NCBI GenBank assembly: GCA_020636775.1
Contig: JACJXF010000001.1
Span: 286,612 to 350,611 of the forward strand
Source: Bacteroidales bacterium
GTDB taxonomy: Bacteria > Bacteroidota > Bacteroidia > Bacteroidales > GCA-2748055
Direction: 5' to 3'
DNA length: 64,000 nucleotides
The notes under the pieces are model-generated. The model made no database searches and was not told the DNA's origin. It saw only the letters and a list, made by a program, of their open reading frames with translations. Position 1 is the first letter of the stretch, and the number at the start of each line of letters is the position of its first letter. The position numbers and the translations under genes were made by a program. Of the stretch, positions 1-9,788 are shown piece by piece.

Positions 1-77
1 AAGTCTCAATGGATATGAACGGTAATGTTCTGAAAAAAGAAGAAGCAAAAGAAAACGATAAAGAGGATAAAGATTAG
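1..77 (+). CDS. 3' end of an unidentified protein (partial)
   Basis: One forward frame (codons from position 3) is open from the left edge to a TAG at 75-77 and encodes a very charged tail ending in a run of Lys, Glu and Asp residues. The other two forward frames have stops within the first 25 bases. A charged tail with no domain cannot be identified, and the gene body lies outside the window. It converges on the GntP-type permease gene, whose stop lies 23 bases away. The fragment is too short for codon statistics, so reality of the gene rests on the open frame and the genomic spacing only. Confidence 0.5.
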   Translation, partial: VSMDMNGNVLKKEEAKENDKEDKD

Positions 78-100
78 AAATAAGCCTGTCTGCGGTTTCT

Positions 101-1417
101 TCAAACAATCAGGCTAAGCGCCATAACTCCTATCAGCCCGGTTATTCCTATGGATGTCTCCATGACGCTCCAGGTTTTAAGGGTGTCCTTGATGCTTAGA
201 TTGAAATATTCCTTAAAAAGCCAGAAGCCACCATCATTAACATGACCAAACATAAGACTCCCGGAACCAATGGCAAGAACCATTAGTTCCGGGCTTACTG
301 AACTTGTGCTCAATAAAGGAAAAACAATACCGGCAGTAGTAATGCCGGCCACAGTGGCGGATCCTATGCAAAACCTGATGGTTGTTGCAATCAGCCAGCC
401 CAGAAAAAGGGGGGACAAGGATGATTTCCCCAACCATTCACCGATAAAAACACTCACCCCTCCATCAATTAATACCTGTTTAAATGCCCCTGCTCCGGCA
501 ATCATAAGCATAATGGTGGTAATACTGATTACTGAATGTGTAAGCGACGACATGATTTCTCCCATTTTTCTGTCTCTCATGACTCCCAATACAAACACTG
601 CAAATAAGACGGAAATTAAGAGGGCTATAACAGGATTGCCCAGATGAGAGAGAAAAGTGCGGACAGGATTTCCTTCAGGTAAAATGATTCCGGCTAATGT
701 AGCAAGACTGATAAGAATCATCGGCATTAGAGCTGAGAAAAAACTAATCCAGAATCCGGGCAATTTATCCTCCGGAAGGATGCTCGAGTTAAGAAATTCT
801 TTCAGGGGCTTTGCTTTTATTCTGCTTAGAAATTTGGACAGTATGGGACCCGATAAAAAGATTGCAGGGAGGGCTATTATTAATCCATATATCATGGTTT
901 TTCCCATGTCGGCATGGAACATAACGGCAATAGCAGTGGGCGCAGGATGCGGAGGAAGGTAGCCATGGGTAACCGACAATGAGGCCAGCAGGGGAAGTCC
1001 TACATAGAGCAGTGGAAGTCCCGTGGAAGCAGCTACCGTGAATACCAGCGGAATTAAAATAAAGAAGCCTACATCATAAAACAGAGATAGCCCTACGATA
1101 AATCCCGTAATCATTAATGCTAGCTGTATATGCTTCGTTCCAAAAAAGCCGATCATAACCGAACTAATCTTTTGCGCCGCACCACTCTCCGAAATAATCT
1201 TTCCAAGCATAGCACCAAATCCCAGCACCAGGACAATAATTCCCATGGTGTTTCCAATGCCTTTTTCAATTGAGGTAACAGCACTGTCAATGTCCATTCC
1301 TTCGGCAATTGCAACGGCAAGAGAAACAAGTATAAATGCCAGAAAAGAATTTAATTTCAGGACCAGGATCAGGAATAACAGGAGTAATATTCCGGCAATG
1401 ACGATTGCTAGCGGCAT
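101..1417 (-). CDS. GntP-family gluconate:H+ symporter-like permease
   Basis: This 438-residue inner-membrane protein is hydrophobic throughout, with about a dozen segments. Features typical of the GntP/GntT family are the early GMDIDSAV...GIGNTMG segment, the loop with HGYLPPHPAPTAIAV, and the late VNDGGFW motif. The length matches the family's roughly 440-450 residues. The family imports gluconate or related sugar acids and hydroxy acids with protons; which substrate is used here cannot be told from sequence. No gluconate kinase or dehydratase gene is adjacent, so the gene looks monocistronic. The start is ATG at 1417. It is transcribed away from rpsT, with which it shares a 156-bp upstream region. 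Confidence 0.88.
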   Translation of the reverse strand: MPLAIVIAGILLLLFLILVLKLNSFLAFILVSLAVAIAEGMDIDSAVTSIEKGIGNTMGIIVLVLGFGAMLGKIISESGAAQKISSVMIGFFGTKHIQLALMITGFIVGLSLFYDVGFFILIPLVFTVAASTGLPLLYVGLPLLASLSVTHGYLPPHPAPTAIAVMFHADMGKTMIYGLIIALPAIFLSGPILSKFLSRIKAKPLKEFLNSSILPEDKLPGFWISFFSALMPMILISLATLAGIILPEGNPVRTFLSHLGNPVIALLISVLFAVFVLGVMRDRKMGEIMSSLTHSVISITTIMLMIAGAGAFKQVLIDGGVSVFIGEWLGKSSLSPLFLGWLIATTIRFCIGSATVAGITTAGIVFPLLSTSSVSPELMVLAIGSGSLMFGHVNDGGFWLFKEYFNLSIKDTLKTWSVMETSIGITGLIGVMALSLIV

Positions 1418-1510
1418 GAGGATAATTATAAATAATATTTTCTTATCAGATTTCTGAAAGGTAAAATAATCCTTTTTGGAGCAAAAATTTTTTTAATTCA
1501 AATTAATACT

Positions 1511-1518
1511 TAATTTTG
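1511..1518 (+). promoter_or_regulatory. Bacteroidota -7 element upstream of rpsT
   Basis: TAATTTTG matches the Bacteroidota -7 consensus TAnnTTTG. It lies 55 bases before the rpsT ATG, leaving a leader of about 50 bases. The expected -33 position holds TTT rather than TTG, so the call rests mainly on the -7 box and its position before a ribosomal gene. Confidence 0.5.
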
Positions 1519-1573
1519 CAAGCCAATTTTACGGGAAAACAATTCATTGAATATAAATAATTTTACACAATAA

Positions 1574-1828
1574 ATGGCACATCATAAATCAGCAAAGAAA
1601 AGAATCAGGCAAACCGAGAGCAAGCGTCTGAGCAACAAGTACAATGCAAGAGGAATGCGTAATGCCCTTAAAGAACTTCGTGGTACCGGGGAAAAAGCTG
1701 CTGCTGAAGAGCTTCTGCCTAAAGTTAACTCCATGCTTGATAAGCTTGCAAAAACCAATGTTATTCACAAAAACAAGGCAAGCAATTTGAAATCAAAAAT
1801 TCAGAAACACGTTTCAGGATTATCCTGA
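1574..1828 (+). CDS. rpsT: 30S ribosomal protein S20
   Basis: An 84-residue basic protein that starts MAHHKSAKKRIRQ, the characteristic S20 opening, and keeps the helical KRLSNKYNARGMRNALKELR region and the C-terminal KNKASNLKSK segment. S20 binds 16S rRNA early in small-subunit assembly. Size and composition match the family. The gene stands alone between a promoter-like box at 1511 and a strong terminator at 1852, as is common for rpsT. The start is ATG, preceded by an AT-rich leader without a clear Shine-Dalgarno site, which is usual in this phylum. Confidence 0.98.
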   Translation: MAHHKSAKKRIRQTESKRLSNKYNARGMRNALKELRGTGEKAAAEELLPKVNSMLDKLAKTNVIHKNKASNLKSKIQKHVSGLS

Positions 1829-1851
1829 TCAAATTTCCCATTAAAATATTT

Positions 1852-1887
1852 AAGGCTGTCTCCTGCGAGGGAACAGCCTTTTTTTTT
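1852..1887 (+). terminator. Rho-independent terminator of rpsT
   Basis: A perfect 8-bp stem AAGGCTGT / ACAGCCTT (1852-1859 with 1873-1880) is followed directly by a run of T. It begins 24 bases after the rpsT stop codon. Confidence 0.9.
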
Positions 1888-2039
1888 GACCTTATTTTCA
1901 CCAGCCTTCTGGAAACTTCCATCCATTAATTTGAAAAAAAACATGCTACCCCTGATGTGGTCATACATGATTTTTTGTTGTTTTTCCCATCAAATAATGC
2001 CGATATTATTTGATTCGCCACATTAAGGAATAAAAACCC

Positions 2040-2732
2040 TTGGAATACAAAAAACTCATTATCCGGAACTGGTCGCTGGAAGACCGCCCCCGTGAAAAAC
2101 TGCTGAATCATGGAGTTAACAGCCTCAGCGATGCAGAACTCCTTGCCATACTTCTTGGTTCGGGAACAAGAAATACTTCGGCTGTGGATCTGGCAAGACA
2201 AATTCTTGAAATCGCCGGAAATAACCTGCATCAATTAGGAAAACTAAGCTTTTCAGACTTAAGCCATATCAGAGGAATCGGTAAGGCTAAGGCCCTGATG
2301 ATACTCTCAGCTTTTGAACTGGGACGAAGGAGAACCCAGACCGATACCCTGACAAAACTGAAAATATCATCCAGCAAGGATGTTTTCAAACTTTTCCAAC
2401 CTCTTCTTGGCGATATTCCTCATGAAGAATTCTGGATACTGATACTTAACCGCTCCAATCAGGTTATCGATAAGGTCAGAATAAGCCAGGGAGGAATCTC
2501 GGGAACGGTCATAGACTCCCGTTTAATACTGAAGAATGCCATTGACCGGCTTGCTTCCGGACTTATTCTCTGCCATAATCATCCTTCCGGTAATACTCAA
2601 CCCAGCGATGCAGATAAAAAGATAACTGAAAAAATCCAAAAGGCAGCTGCCTTTATGGAAATAAACCTGCTGGATCATATTATTATTGCCGATAAGAATT
2701 TCTTTTCATTTGCGGATGAAGGGCTTCTGTAA
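2040..2732 (+). CDS. radC: RadC family JAB/JAMM protein
   Basis: A 230-residue protein of the RadC (UPF0758) family. The N-terminal half carries a helix-hairpin-helix (RGIGKAKA); the C-terminal half is a JAB1/MPN-type domain with the metal-binding motif CHNHPSGN...SDAD and the ending DHIIIADKNFFSFADEG. Despite the historical name, a repair function is not established; it is a putative metal-dependent hydrolase. The start codon is TTG at 2040: an in-frame TAA lies only two codons upstream, and the first residues (EYKKLIIRNWSLEDRPREKLL) align with the normal family N-terminus, so no ATG start is possible without losing conserved residues. It converges on folK. Confidence 0.93.
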   Translation: MEYKKLIIRNWSLEDRPREKLLNHGVNSLSDAELLAILLGSGTRNTSAVDLARQILEIAGNNLHQLGKLSFSDLSHIRGIGKAKALMILSAFELGRRRTQTDTLTKLKISSSKDVFKLFQPLLGDIPHEEFWILILNRSNQVIDKVRISQGGISGTVIDSRLILKNAIDRLASGLILCHNHPSGNTQPSDADKKITEKIQKAAAFMEINLLDHIIIADKNFFSFADEGLL

Positions 2733-2759
2733 TAAGGTAAAGTTTATTGACGAAACCAG

Positions 2760-3257
2760 TTAGATTTCATTACTATGGCATAATTCAACTATTGAGCCGT
2801 CAGGACAGGAATCCAGAAGCTCGCTGATGGTTTTCTTTAATTCCGGGTGCAGAAAACCGGGTGCGATCTCTTTCAGGGGGACAAGGGCAAATCTCCTGAG
2901 ATGCAGTCTTGGATGGGGTATTACTAATTCTGTAGTGTGTATGATCTCACTTCCGTAAAACAGGATATCAATGTCAATGACTCTGTCGGCGTAACCTTCC
3001 ACCCCCCTGATTCTTCCCATCTCCATTTCAATTTCCAGCAATTTCTTCAGGAGTATGTCTGAACTGAGACTGGTATCCAGTCCAATACATTGATTAAAAA
3101 AATAATTTTCCGACGAATAGCCCCAGGCTTTACTCTGATAGATTCCGGAGCTTTGAAATATTTTAAGGGGAAGCAAAGAAATCCTGGTAATTGCTTCTTT
3201 TAACAGTTCTCTGCTGTCTCCAAGATTACTGCCTGTTAAAAGAAATACCCTTTTCAT
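2760..3257 (-). CDS. folK: 2-amino-4-hydroxy-6-hydroxymethyldihydropteridine pyrophosphokinase
   Basis: This 165-residue cytoplasmic enzyme transfers pyrophosphate from ATP to 6-hydroxymethyl-7,8-dihydropterin, the step before dihydropteroate synthesis in folate production. Visible HPPK hallmarks are the start LLTGSNLGD, the YQSKAWGY region, the acidic metal- and ATP-binding stretch DRVIDIDILFYG, and the conserved IPHPRLHLRRFALVPL. Length is normal for the stand-alone enzyme. The ATG at 3257 is unambiguous. It is divergent from sppA with about 107 bases between the starts. Confidence 0.97.
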   Translation of the reverse strand: MKRVFLLTGSNLGDSRELLKEAITRISLLPLKIFQSSGIYQSKAWGYSSENYFFNQCIGLDTSLSSDILLKKLLEIEMEMGRIRGVEGYADRVIDIDILFYGSEIIHTTELVIPHPRLHLRRFALVPLKEIAPGFLHPELKKTISELLDSCPDGSIVELCHSNEI

Positions 3258-3364
3258 GTTAAAGTTATGGTTAAAACTCTGCCTTGATTTCCAAAGTACT
3301 GAATAATATTTTAATTTTAGAGAGATTATAAATCCATTTCACATTTTTAATTAAGCTATACCCC

Positions 3365-5131
3365 ATGAAATCATTTCTTAAGTTTACCCTGGCAACCATT
3401 GTTGGAATATTGCTTACATCATTAATTTTCTTACTTATTCTTGTCGGTATTATCTCTGCTGCCTCAAGCGAAAGCCCGGTGGTCGTGAAACCCCATACCC
3501 TGTTACTGGCCGATTTTAAACTTCCCATTGTTGACAGGGATCCTGAGATGCCTTTTGGCTCAATTGACTTTATGAACCTGTCGGCTGAAAGCAGCATGGG
3601 TCTGAACGTTATTCTCGACAATATTGATAAAGCCTCTAAAGATGGAAATATAGATGGGATTTTCATGGATCTCACCACCATGTCTGCCGGAGTTGCCAGC
3701 GTGGAAGAAATACGTAATGCCCTGATAAAATTTAAAGAGTCAGGAAAATTCATAATAGCTCATGCCGATTATTACACACGTGGCACCTACTATCTGGCAT
3801 CCGTTGCCGATAGCATTTACCTTACTCCCACCGGCGAATTGCCCTGGATTGGTCTTAGCTCGCAATCCCTTTTCTTTAAGCGGGCGCTCGACAAACTGGG
3901 AATTGATGCACAGATAATCAGGGCTGGTGAGTATAAGGCTGCGGCAGAACCTTTCATGTATGAAAATTTAAGCAAGGAAAACCGTGAGCAGATTACGGCT
4001 TATACTTCATCAATCTGGAACGTTATGGTCAGGAATGTTGCCGCATCCAGATCAATAGATCCCAAAGAACTCAATACTTTGGCGGATCAGATGACCATCA
4101 GCAATGCTAAGGCTGCTCTGGAATATAAAATGGTCGACGGACTTAAATATTTTGATGAAGTTCTCGCTGATCTTAAGAAGCTTACATCTACTGATGAGAA
4201 CAGGGACATAAAAACAATCAGCCTGAAAAAATATACCAAGGTTCCCAGGAAAGAAGGAGAAGTTAACTACCTGGCCAAGAATAAGATCGCCATTATTTAT
4301 GCAGGTGGAAATATTGTAACGGGAGAGGGCTCAATTGGAAATATGGGAGCCGATAAAATAGCGAGAACTCTTCGGGAGGCTCGTCGCGACACAACCATAA
4401 AAGCCATTGTTTTCAGAGTAAATTCGGGCGGAGGAAGTGCACTTGCATCTGAAATTATCTGGAGAGAAGTGAAACTTGCCTCAGAAACCAAGCCTCTTAT
4501 TGCTTCCCTTGGTGATGTTGCTGCCTCAGGAGGATACTACATTGTGGCTCCATCGGCAAAAATCATCGCAAGTCCGAATACCATCACGGGCTCTATCGGG
4601 GTAATCGGGATACTCCCCAATTTTAAGGATTTTATGAATAATAAGCTTGGAATTACTTCAGAGGCTGTAAACACCAACTCCCATTCCGACCTTGGTTCCA
4701 TGATGCGACCCCTAACAAAGGAAGAGGAAGCTCTTATTCAAAAAGAAGTTCTGAATACCTATCATCTCTTTGTTAACCGTGTTGCACAGGGCAGAAAACT
4801 CAGCGATGAGCAGGTGGATAAAATTGGTCGCGGACATGTTTACACAGCAGAGGATGCTAAGCTCATCGGTTTGGTTGATGATTTTGGAGGATTGGAAAAA
4901 TCTGTAAAAATTGCAGCTGAAGAGGCTAATGTAACGGATTACCGTATCGTGGAATACCCCAGACTGGAAAGTCCGTTCGACACTTTTGTAAAACAATTTA
5001 CCAATGATGTCAGAATAAAAATCATTAACAAAGAGCTTGGTACCGATTATAAGTATTACAAACAGCTGGAAGCTATAAAATCAATGCAGGGCATACAGGC
5101 GATCATGCCATTTGATATAGAATTATTCTGA
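3365..5131 (+). CDS. sppA: Signal peptide peptidase SppA, 67-kDa type
   Basis: A 588-residue membrane-anchored serine protease of family S49 with one N-terminal transmembrane segment (about residues 7-33) and two S49 domains (roughly 100-270 and 310-530). The Ser/Lys dyad expected for SppA is visible: Lys191 in GEYKAAAEPF and Ser388 in GDVAASGGYY. Their spacing is close to that of E. coli SppA. It degrades signal peptides remaining in the membrane after preprotein processing. It is followed 21 bases later by lpxK and then the nucleoside phosphorylase, so the three are probably co-transcribed. Confidence 0.96.
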   Translation: MKSFLKFTLATIVGILLTSLIFLLILVGIISAASSESPVVVKPHTLLLADFKLPIVDRDPEMPFGSIDFMNLSAESSMGLNVILDNIDKASKDGNIDGIFMDLTTMSAGVASVEEIRNALIKFKESGKFIIAHADYYTRGTYYLASVADSIYLTPTGELPWIGLSSQSLFFKRALDKLGIDAQIIRAGEYKAAAEPFMYENLSKENREQITAYTSSIWNVMVRNVAASRSIDPKELNTLADQMTISNAKAALEYKMVDGLKYFDEVLADLKKLTSTDENRDIKTISLKKYTKVPRKEGEVNYLAKNKIAIIYAGGNIVTGEGSIGNMGADKIARTLREARRDTTIKAIVFRVNSGGGSALASEIIWREVKLASETKPLIASLGDVAASGGYYIVAPSAKIIASPNTITGSIGVIGILPNFKDFMNNKLGITSEAVNTNSHSDLGSMMRPLTKEEEALIQKEVLNTYHLFVNRVAQGRKLSDEQVDKIGRGHVYTAEDAKLIGLVDDFGGLEKSVKIAAEEANVTDYRIVEYPRLESPFDTFVKQFTNDVRIKIINKELGTDYKYYKQLEAIKSMQGIQAIMPFDIELF

Positions 5132-5152
5132 AAATAATATAACCGAAGGTCA

Positions 5153-6310
5153 GTGGCGCTTGCAGGGCCGGCAATATCATTCGTAAATAACTTGTCGAAC
5201 AGAAACATATTCTTTTTTCTTCTGCTTCCATTTAGCTGGATTTATGGGCTAATTGTTTTTATGCGGAATAAGTTATTCGATTTTGGCATCCTGCCTTCCG
5301 AAGAGTTCGATATCCCTGTTATTTCGGTTGGGAATATAAGCGTGGGAGGAACGGGTAAAACGCCCCATATTGAATATCTGATAAGACTGTTGAAAGATGA
5401 ATTTTCGGTTGCTACCCTTTCCCGGGGATATAAGCGTAAAACCAAAGGTTTTATTATTGCAGGTGACAATCCCGACGCTGAAACTCTGGGTGATGAACCC
5501 TGCCAGTTAAAACAGAAATTTCAGGATATCATCGTTGCTGTGGATGCCAATCGAAGAAATGGAATACGGAAATTGCTTTCATGTGGAAAGAAAATTGACC
5601 TTATTCTGCTCGATGATGCATTTCAGCACCGTTACGTATCACCGGGCCTCTCCATTCTTCTAATTGATTACAACCGCCCACTGCATTCTGATTATCTTCT
5701 TCCTGCCGGGCGGCTCCGCGAGCCGGCTTCGGGAAAAGAAAGGGCTGATATATTGCTTATCAGTAAATCTCCCCAAAAACTAAAACCCATTGAGAGAAGA
5801 ATCATAGTTAAGGATACAAATCTTCACACACTCCAGTATTTGTACTTCACAACTGTAAATTCGCATCCTCCCCTGCCAGTATTTCCAAAGGATAATACGG
5901 ACGATCCTGAACTCCTGAAGTCGTCGAATCTGTCTCTGCTTATGGTCTCGGGAATCGCTAATCCCAGAGACCTGAAACGATTTGCCCGTTCACTCTCCAC
6001 CAGGATTAAGGAGCTCTATTTTCCTGACCATCACAATTACTCAGCTTCAGACATGATTGTTATACAGGAACAGTTTCAATCTCTTGAGGGTGAAGAAAAA
6101 ATTCTGATCACAACTGAAAAAGATGCCGTTCGTTTTCAAAAATATTCCGATCTTCCCGAAAATTTTAAAAACCGAATGTTCTATATTCCAATTTCAATTG
6201 ATTTTCTCAATGAGGATGCGGAAAATTTTAATAAACAAGTTTTAAGTTATGTTAGAGATAATAAACGAAACAGTATCCTTCATAAAGGAAAAGACGAAAT
6301 TTCAGCCTGA
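5153..6310 (+). CDS. lpxK: Tetraacyldisaccharide 4'-kinase (lipid A biosynthesis)
   Basis: This 385-residue inner-membrane kinase phosphorylates the 4' position of the lipid A disaccharide precursor. The N-terminal hydrophobic anchor (about residues 18-38) is followed by the family P-loop region SVGNISVGGTGKTP and later by LLDDAFQHR, both diagnostic. The chosen start is GTG at 5153; starting at the next ATG would remove the membrane anchor that precedes the P-loop in the family. The 3' end overlaps the next gene by 62 bases in another frame, suggesting translational coupling. Its presence implies a lipid A-bearing outer membrane. Confidence 0.95.
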   Translation: MALAGPAISFVNNLSNRNIFFFLLLPFSWIYGLIVFMRNKLFDFGILPSEEFDIPVISVGNISVGGTGKTPHIEYLIRLLKDEFSVATLSRGYKRKTKGFIIAGDNPDAETLGDEPCQLKQKFQDIIVAVDANRRNGIRKLLSCGKKIDLILLDDAFQHRYVSPGLSILLIDYNRPLHSDYLLPAGRLREPASGKERADILLISKSPQKLKPIERRIIVKDTNLHTLQYLYFTTVNSHPPLPVFPKDNTDDPELLKSSNLSLLMVSGIANPRDLKRFARSLSTRIKELYFPDHHNYSASDMIVIQEQFQSLEGEEKILITTEKDAVRFQKYSDLPENFKNRMFYIPISIDFLNEDAENFNKQVLSYVRDNKRNSILHKGKDEISA

Positions 6311-7058
6311 GGTTGCAATTATTCTCGGTACCGGTCTGGGCGGACTTACTGAGGATATCGATATTTATATGTCACTTAATTATTCTGAAATCCCCAATTT
6401 CCCTGTTAGTACGGCTCCCGGTCATCAGGGTAAACTTATTTTTGGAACCCTGGGAGGGAAAAAGGTAATGGCTATGCAGGGCCGCTTCCACTTCTACGAA
6501 GGATACTCCATGCAGGAAGTTACTTTTCCTATAAGAGTTATGAAATTTATGGGAATTAAATATCTCTTCGTTTCCAATGCCAGCGGAGGGATGAATCCGG
6601 ATTTTGAAATCGGTGACCTGATGATCCAGAATGATCATATTAACCTGCTCCCAAACCCACTTATCGGCAAACATTATCCCGAATTCGGCGACCGCTTTCC
6701 TGATATGAGCGAAAGCTATGACAAGGAACTTATTAAACGGGCCCTTAAAATTGCAGAACAAAATAATATTAGCGTGAGGCTTGGATGCTATGTGGGTGTT
6801 ACCGGTCCAACATTGGAAACTCCCAAGGAATATCAGTATTTCAGGATCATAGGTGGAGACGCGGTAGGCATGTCAACAGTACCTGAAGTTATTGTTGCTC
6901 ACCAGATGGGAATGCCCTGTTTTGCCATATCCATTATCACCGATCTCGGGGTTCCCGGAAGAATCGTTGAGGTTAGCGTGGAAGATGTCCAGAAAGCCGC
7001 CGCGGCTTCGGCTCCCAAAATGACGCTCATAATGGAAAAACTTATTGAAAGTCTCTGA
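6249..7058 (+). CDS. punA: Purine-nucleoside phosphorylase
   Basis: A 269-residue enzyme of the trimeric PNP family that splits purine nucleosides with phosphate, releasing base and ribose 1-phosphate for salvage. Motifs in order are ILGTGLGGL (phosphate binding), GRFHFYEGYSMQ, NASGGMNP, NDHINLL and the base-site region GPTLETPKEY...GGDAVGMSTVPE. Length is normal for the low-molecular-mass class. The ATG at 6249 lies inside the 3' end of lpxK. It converges on the lamin-tail gene with only 10 bases between stop codons. Confidence 0.95.
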   Translation: MLEIINETVSFIKEKTKFQPEVAIILGTGLGGLTEDIDIYMSLNYSEIPNFPVSTAPGHQGKLIFGTLGGKKVMAMQGRFHFYEGYSMQEVTFPIRVMKFMGIKYLFVSNASGGMNPDFEIGDLMIQNDHINLLPNPLIGKHYPEFGDRFPDMSESYDKELIKRALKIAEQNNISVRLGCYVGVTGPTLETPKEYQYFRIIGGDAVGMSTVPEVIVAHQMGMPCFAISIITDLGVPGRIVEVSVEDVQKAAAASAPKMTLIMEKLIESL

Positions 7059-7068
7059 TCTCAGAAAT

Positions 7069-9678
7069 CTATTCCCTTACCAGGGTAACAACTTTTTTAA
7101 AGCTTTTCTTTTCTCCCTTTAGGGTCCAGAACTCGGCATATACCAGGTAGAGTCCCGTCCTGCAAATGCTTCCTGAATCATCTCTTCCATCCCACAGGAA
7201 CATGCCGGAAGTTCCAAGGATCTCATTTTCCCCTAAGATGGCCAGACGCCTGCCTGCCGGGTCAAATACGGCTACTGTGCCAATATAACCTTCCCTGCTC
7301 AAATTGTAGTGTATCTCTGCGAAATCGTCCCTGCCATCATTATCCGGAGAGAAAATTTCAGGAATTACTTCGAGGGTATTTTGAGATGTTTCAGCCGATA
7401 GAGATTGTGAATTTTCTGCTGCCGGAGTTCCAAATCCCGACACAGATGAAGCAGAATGCCATGGTACCTTATCTCCCGTTTCTCTACCCAGACTCAAGCG
7501 CTCAAGAGATATTCCATGAACATCTGATAACATGGGAAACTGATCCTGAGAATCATAACATACATAATCGATAGTTTCCAGTGAGCGGTTCATTAGCTTT
7601 ATACATGCCCCATCGTCGGGAAGCGCGGGCATTGAGGATGATTGTATTACTAAATTTGGATTTTCTACCCAGTGGCAATCGAGTAATGCTTTTTTATCAC
7701 GGGATACGGCAATATAGTCACCCGGGAAAATAAGCTTTCGGGAAGAAAACGCAAAAATTCCCGGATCATCATTGGTTTTTGAGCTGATAGTCATCCGGAG
7801 GTCCGACAAATCTATAATAGTTGTCGACTGATTATAAAACTCCAGGTACTCCGGACAACCTGGAAGTGTGCTGTACATGATTTCAGTAATGATTATATCT
7901 GTTGAGGCAGGAACTGTAGGTTTTCCAAACCGCAGCGGCGTGTCGAACTTCAATGGATTACCGGAACAATCTGCAATGCAGTCAGGTATTTGAAGTTGGT
8001 AAACCTGTCCTTTCTGAAAATTCTGGTTAAAACTAATATCAAGATAATTGCAGAAATATTCAGGGAAATAGAGCGAATCCGGAAAAATACCGGGAATTAC
8101 GGCAAAAAGTGATGATGGAGGTACAGTGGATGGATCGATATTTTCATTGAAGATAAGTCGTATTTGATTTTTCCCGGCAATCTCAACTCCTTCCAATATG
8201 GGATGTGAAATGTCGGGAACAATGCCCCGCACTGAGTTTTCCCTCCCGGGACTCCCCCCGCTCCTGTCCTCCGATGCCTTCCAGTTTTCCTTTCCTCCAC
8301 AAATATTATTCTCATCAATTCTTTCCAGCGACCATCCCCCTTCTTTTTTGAAATCATCATTATACCAGTCTTTGCTGAATTCAGATGCTGTAATCAGCTT
8401 ATGATTCCGGTCCCGCAAAATAATCTCCTGCCCTTCATTACTTATAGCTGTTGACGAGCTAATAATGGGAACAAAATACGCTCCCGGAATGGAATCTCTG
8501 CTGACAACAAGGTACTGCTCCGGATCAATAGTTACTTCCGGAAATTTCCATTCTTTTGTTCCGGTTTGTAAAATGAAGGCATTCATATCGATTCTGTATC
8601 CTGATCGGTTATAGATTTCAACATATTCACTTTCAGGTAAATATACCGGGGGTGATGGGTCGGCCATTATTTCCGTAATTACCAGATCCTCCTTCATCGC
8701 TTCATAAAAGGTAAATTCAAGGCTTGTGTCTCTAAGAATGTTGCCAGCCGGATCGGCCAGATTCACAACTTTCAGGCTATAGCTCATAGCCTGTTCAAAG
8801 CGATCCGAAAAATGACATGAGATTTTTCGGCTTTCATAATAAATGCTGTCTGGTTTGATATCTCCCGGATTAAGTTTGAAATACTCTGTATCCAGAGAAT
8901 TCTCATTTAAGTCTTCGCTCAGATTGAGCAGAATATTGTTTGCGTCGCATATACTAATTGATACAATGTATGGTAGAATTGTATCTCTCAGAACCCGTGC
9001 ATTGATATGCAGGTCATCGAACCAGAGAAGCCGGTCTTTGCTTGAAGTGTACTTATAGGATAGCAGAAAGTTCTTCAATGCAGGCATTTGCGGCAGGTCT
9101 TCTTGTGCAGAGCCAATTATCCGGGATTCGCCGGCTTCCCGGGCAAAATAAATTTCCCAGTAAGCATTGGCACTTCTGAGAATCCTGAAATGCATTACAT
9201 CATTGCCGGCATCCTTTTCAACATTCATACCTGCAGTGCAAAGGACTGAAAGTTTTCCATCAGACAAGGAATATAGCCTTAGGGTATCGTCACTACCTGT
9301 CACATTCACTCCCAGCACAAAAGCATTGACAAGTGATGAGTTTTGCATTTCAACGGCTGACTTATCAGAAGCAAGATAAACCTCCCACTTATTGGAAGAG
9401 GAAGGCAAATATCCATGTCTTAGGCTGAATTCCCAGGAAATATCTTCACTGAAATCCAAATCACCCATTCCAAGGGATATCATATCATTCCCCGATGAGC
9501 TGTTGTCAAAGGAATGATGAAGAGAGTATGATCCTGATATAGTTGCATCAGGTGAGCATTCCCAGTGCTCTTCGGGCCATTGAACCCAGGCACTGTCAAG
9601 ACCGCTTTCAAAGTCGTAAAAAACCTGCCCGTAAGCAAAAAGCGGCCAGAATGAAAAAAGGAAGTACATTTTTTTCAC
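7069..9678 (-). CDS. Secreted lamin-tail domain protein with FlgD/gliding-type C-terminus
   Basis: An 869-residue exported protein. After a signal peptide (about 1-17) comes a jelly-roll-like region, then two lamin-tail (LTD) domains beginning DLVITEIMADPSP (about residue 332) and DIIITEIMYSTLPG (about 592), separated by Ig-like stretches (SISICDANNILLNLSE, VEIAGKNQIRLIFNE). The C-terminus (PEIFSPDNDGRDD ... FKKVVTLVRE) resembles a FlgD-like or T9SS-associated ending, so export to the surface is likely, though the sorting class is uncertain. The start is GTG at 9678, preferred over ATG at 9669 because it supplies the lysines of the signal peptide. Function is unknown; LTD domains often occur in surface or nuclease-associated proteins. 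Confidence 0.8.
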   Translation of the reverse strand: MKKMYFLFSFWPLFAYGQVFYDFESGLDSAWVQWPEEHWECSPDATISGSYSLHHSFDNSSSGNDMISLGMGDLDFSEDISWEFSLRHGYLPSSSNKWEVYLASDKSAVEMQNSSLVNAFVLGVNVTGSDDTLRLYSLSDGKLSVLCTAGMNVEKDAGNDVMHFRILRSANAYWEIYFAREAGESRIIGSAQEDLPQMPALKNFLLSYKYTSSKDRLLWFDDLHINARVLRDTILPYIVSISICDANNILLNLSEDLNENSLDTEYFKLNPGDIKPDSIYYESRKISCHFSDRFEQAMSYSLKVVNLADPAGNILRDTSLEFTFYEAMKEDLVITEIMADPSPPVYLPESEYVEIYNRSGYRIDMNAFILQTGTKEWKFPEVTIDPEQYLVVSRDSIPGAYFVPIISSSTAISNEGQEIILRDRNHKLITASEFSKDWYNDDFKKEGGWSLERIDENNICGGKENWKASEDRSGGSPGRENSVRGIVPDISHPILEGVEIAGKNQIRLIFNENIDPSTVPPSSLFAVIPGIFPDSLYFPEYFCNYLDISFNQNFQKGQVYQLQIPDCIADCSGNPLKFDTPLRFGKPTVPASTDIIITEIMYSTLPGCPEYLEFYNQSTTIIDLSDLRMTISSKTNDDPGIFAFSSRKLIFPGDYIAVSRDKKALLDCHWVENPNLVIQSSSMPALPDDGACIKLMNRSLETIDYVCYDSQDQFPMLSDVHGISLERLSLGRETGDKVPWHSASSVSGFGTPAAENSQSLSAETSQNTLEVIPEIFSPDNDGRDDFAEIHYNLSREGYIGTVAVFDPAGRRLAILGENEILGTSGMFLWDGRDDSGSICRTGLYLVYAEFWTLKGEKKSFKKVVTLVRE

Positions 9679-9788
9679 ATCCGGATAATTTTTGCGAATT
9701 TTACGGCTTCTGAATCGAAAGGAAAATCGGGGAGAAAACTAAAATTAATAAATAAAAATCAATCATTTACTAAAAAATTGAAATAATT

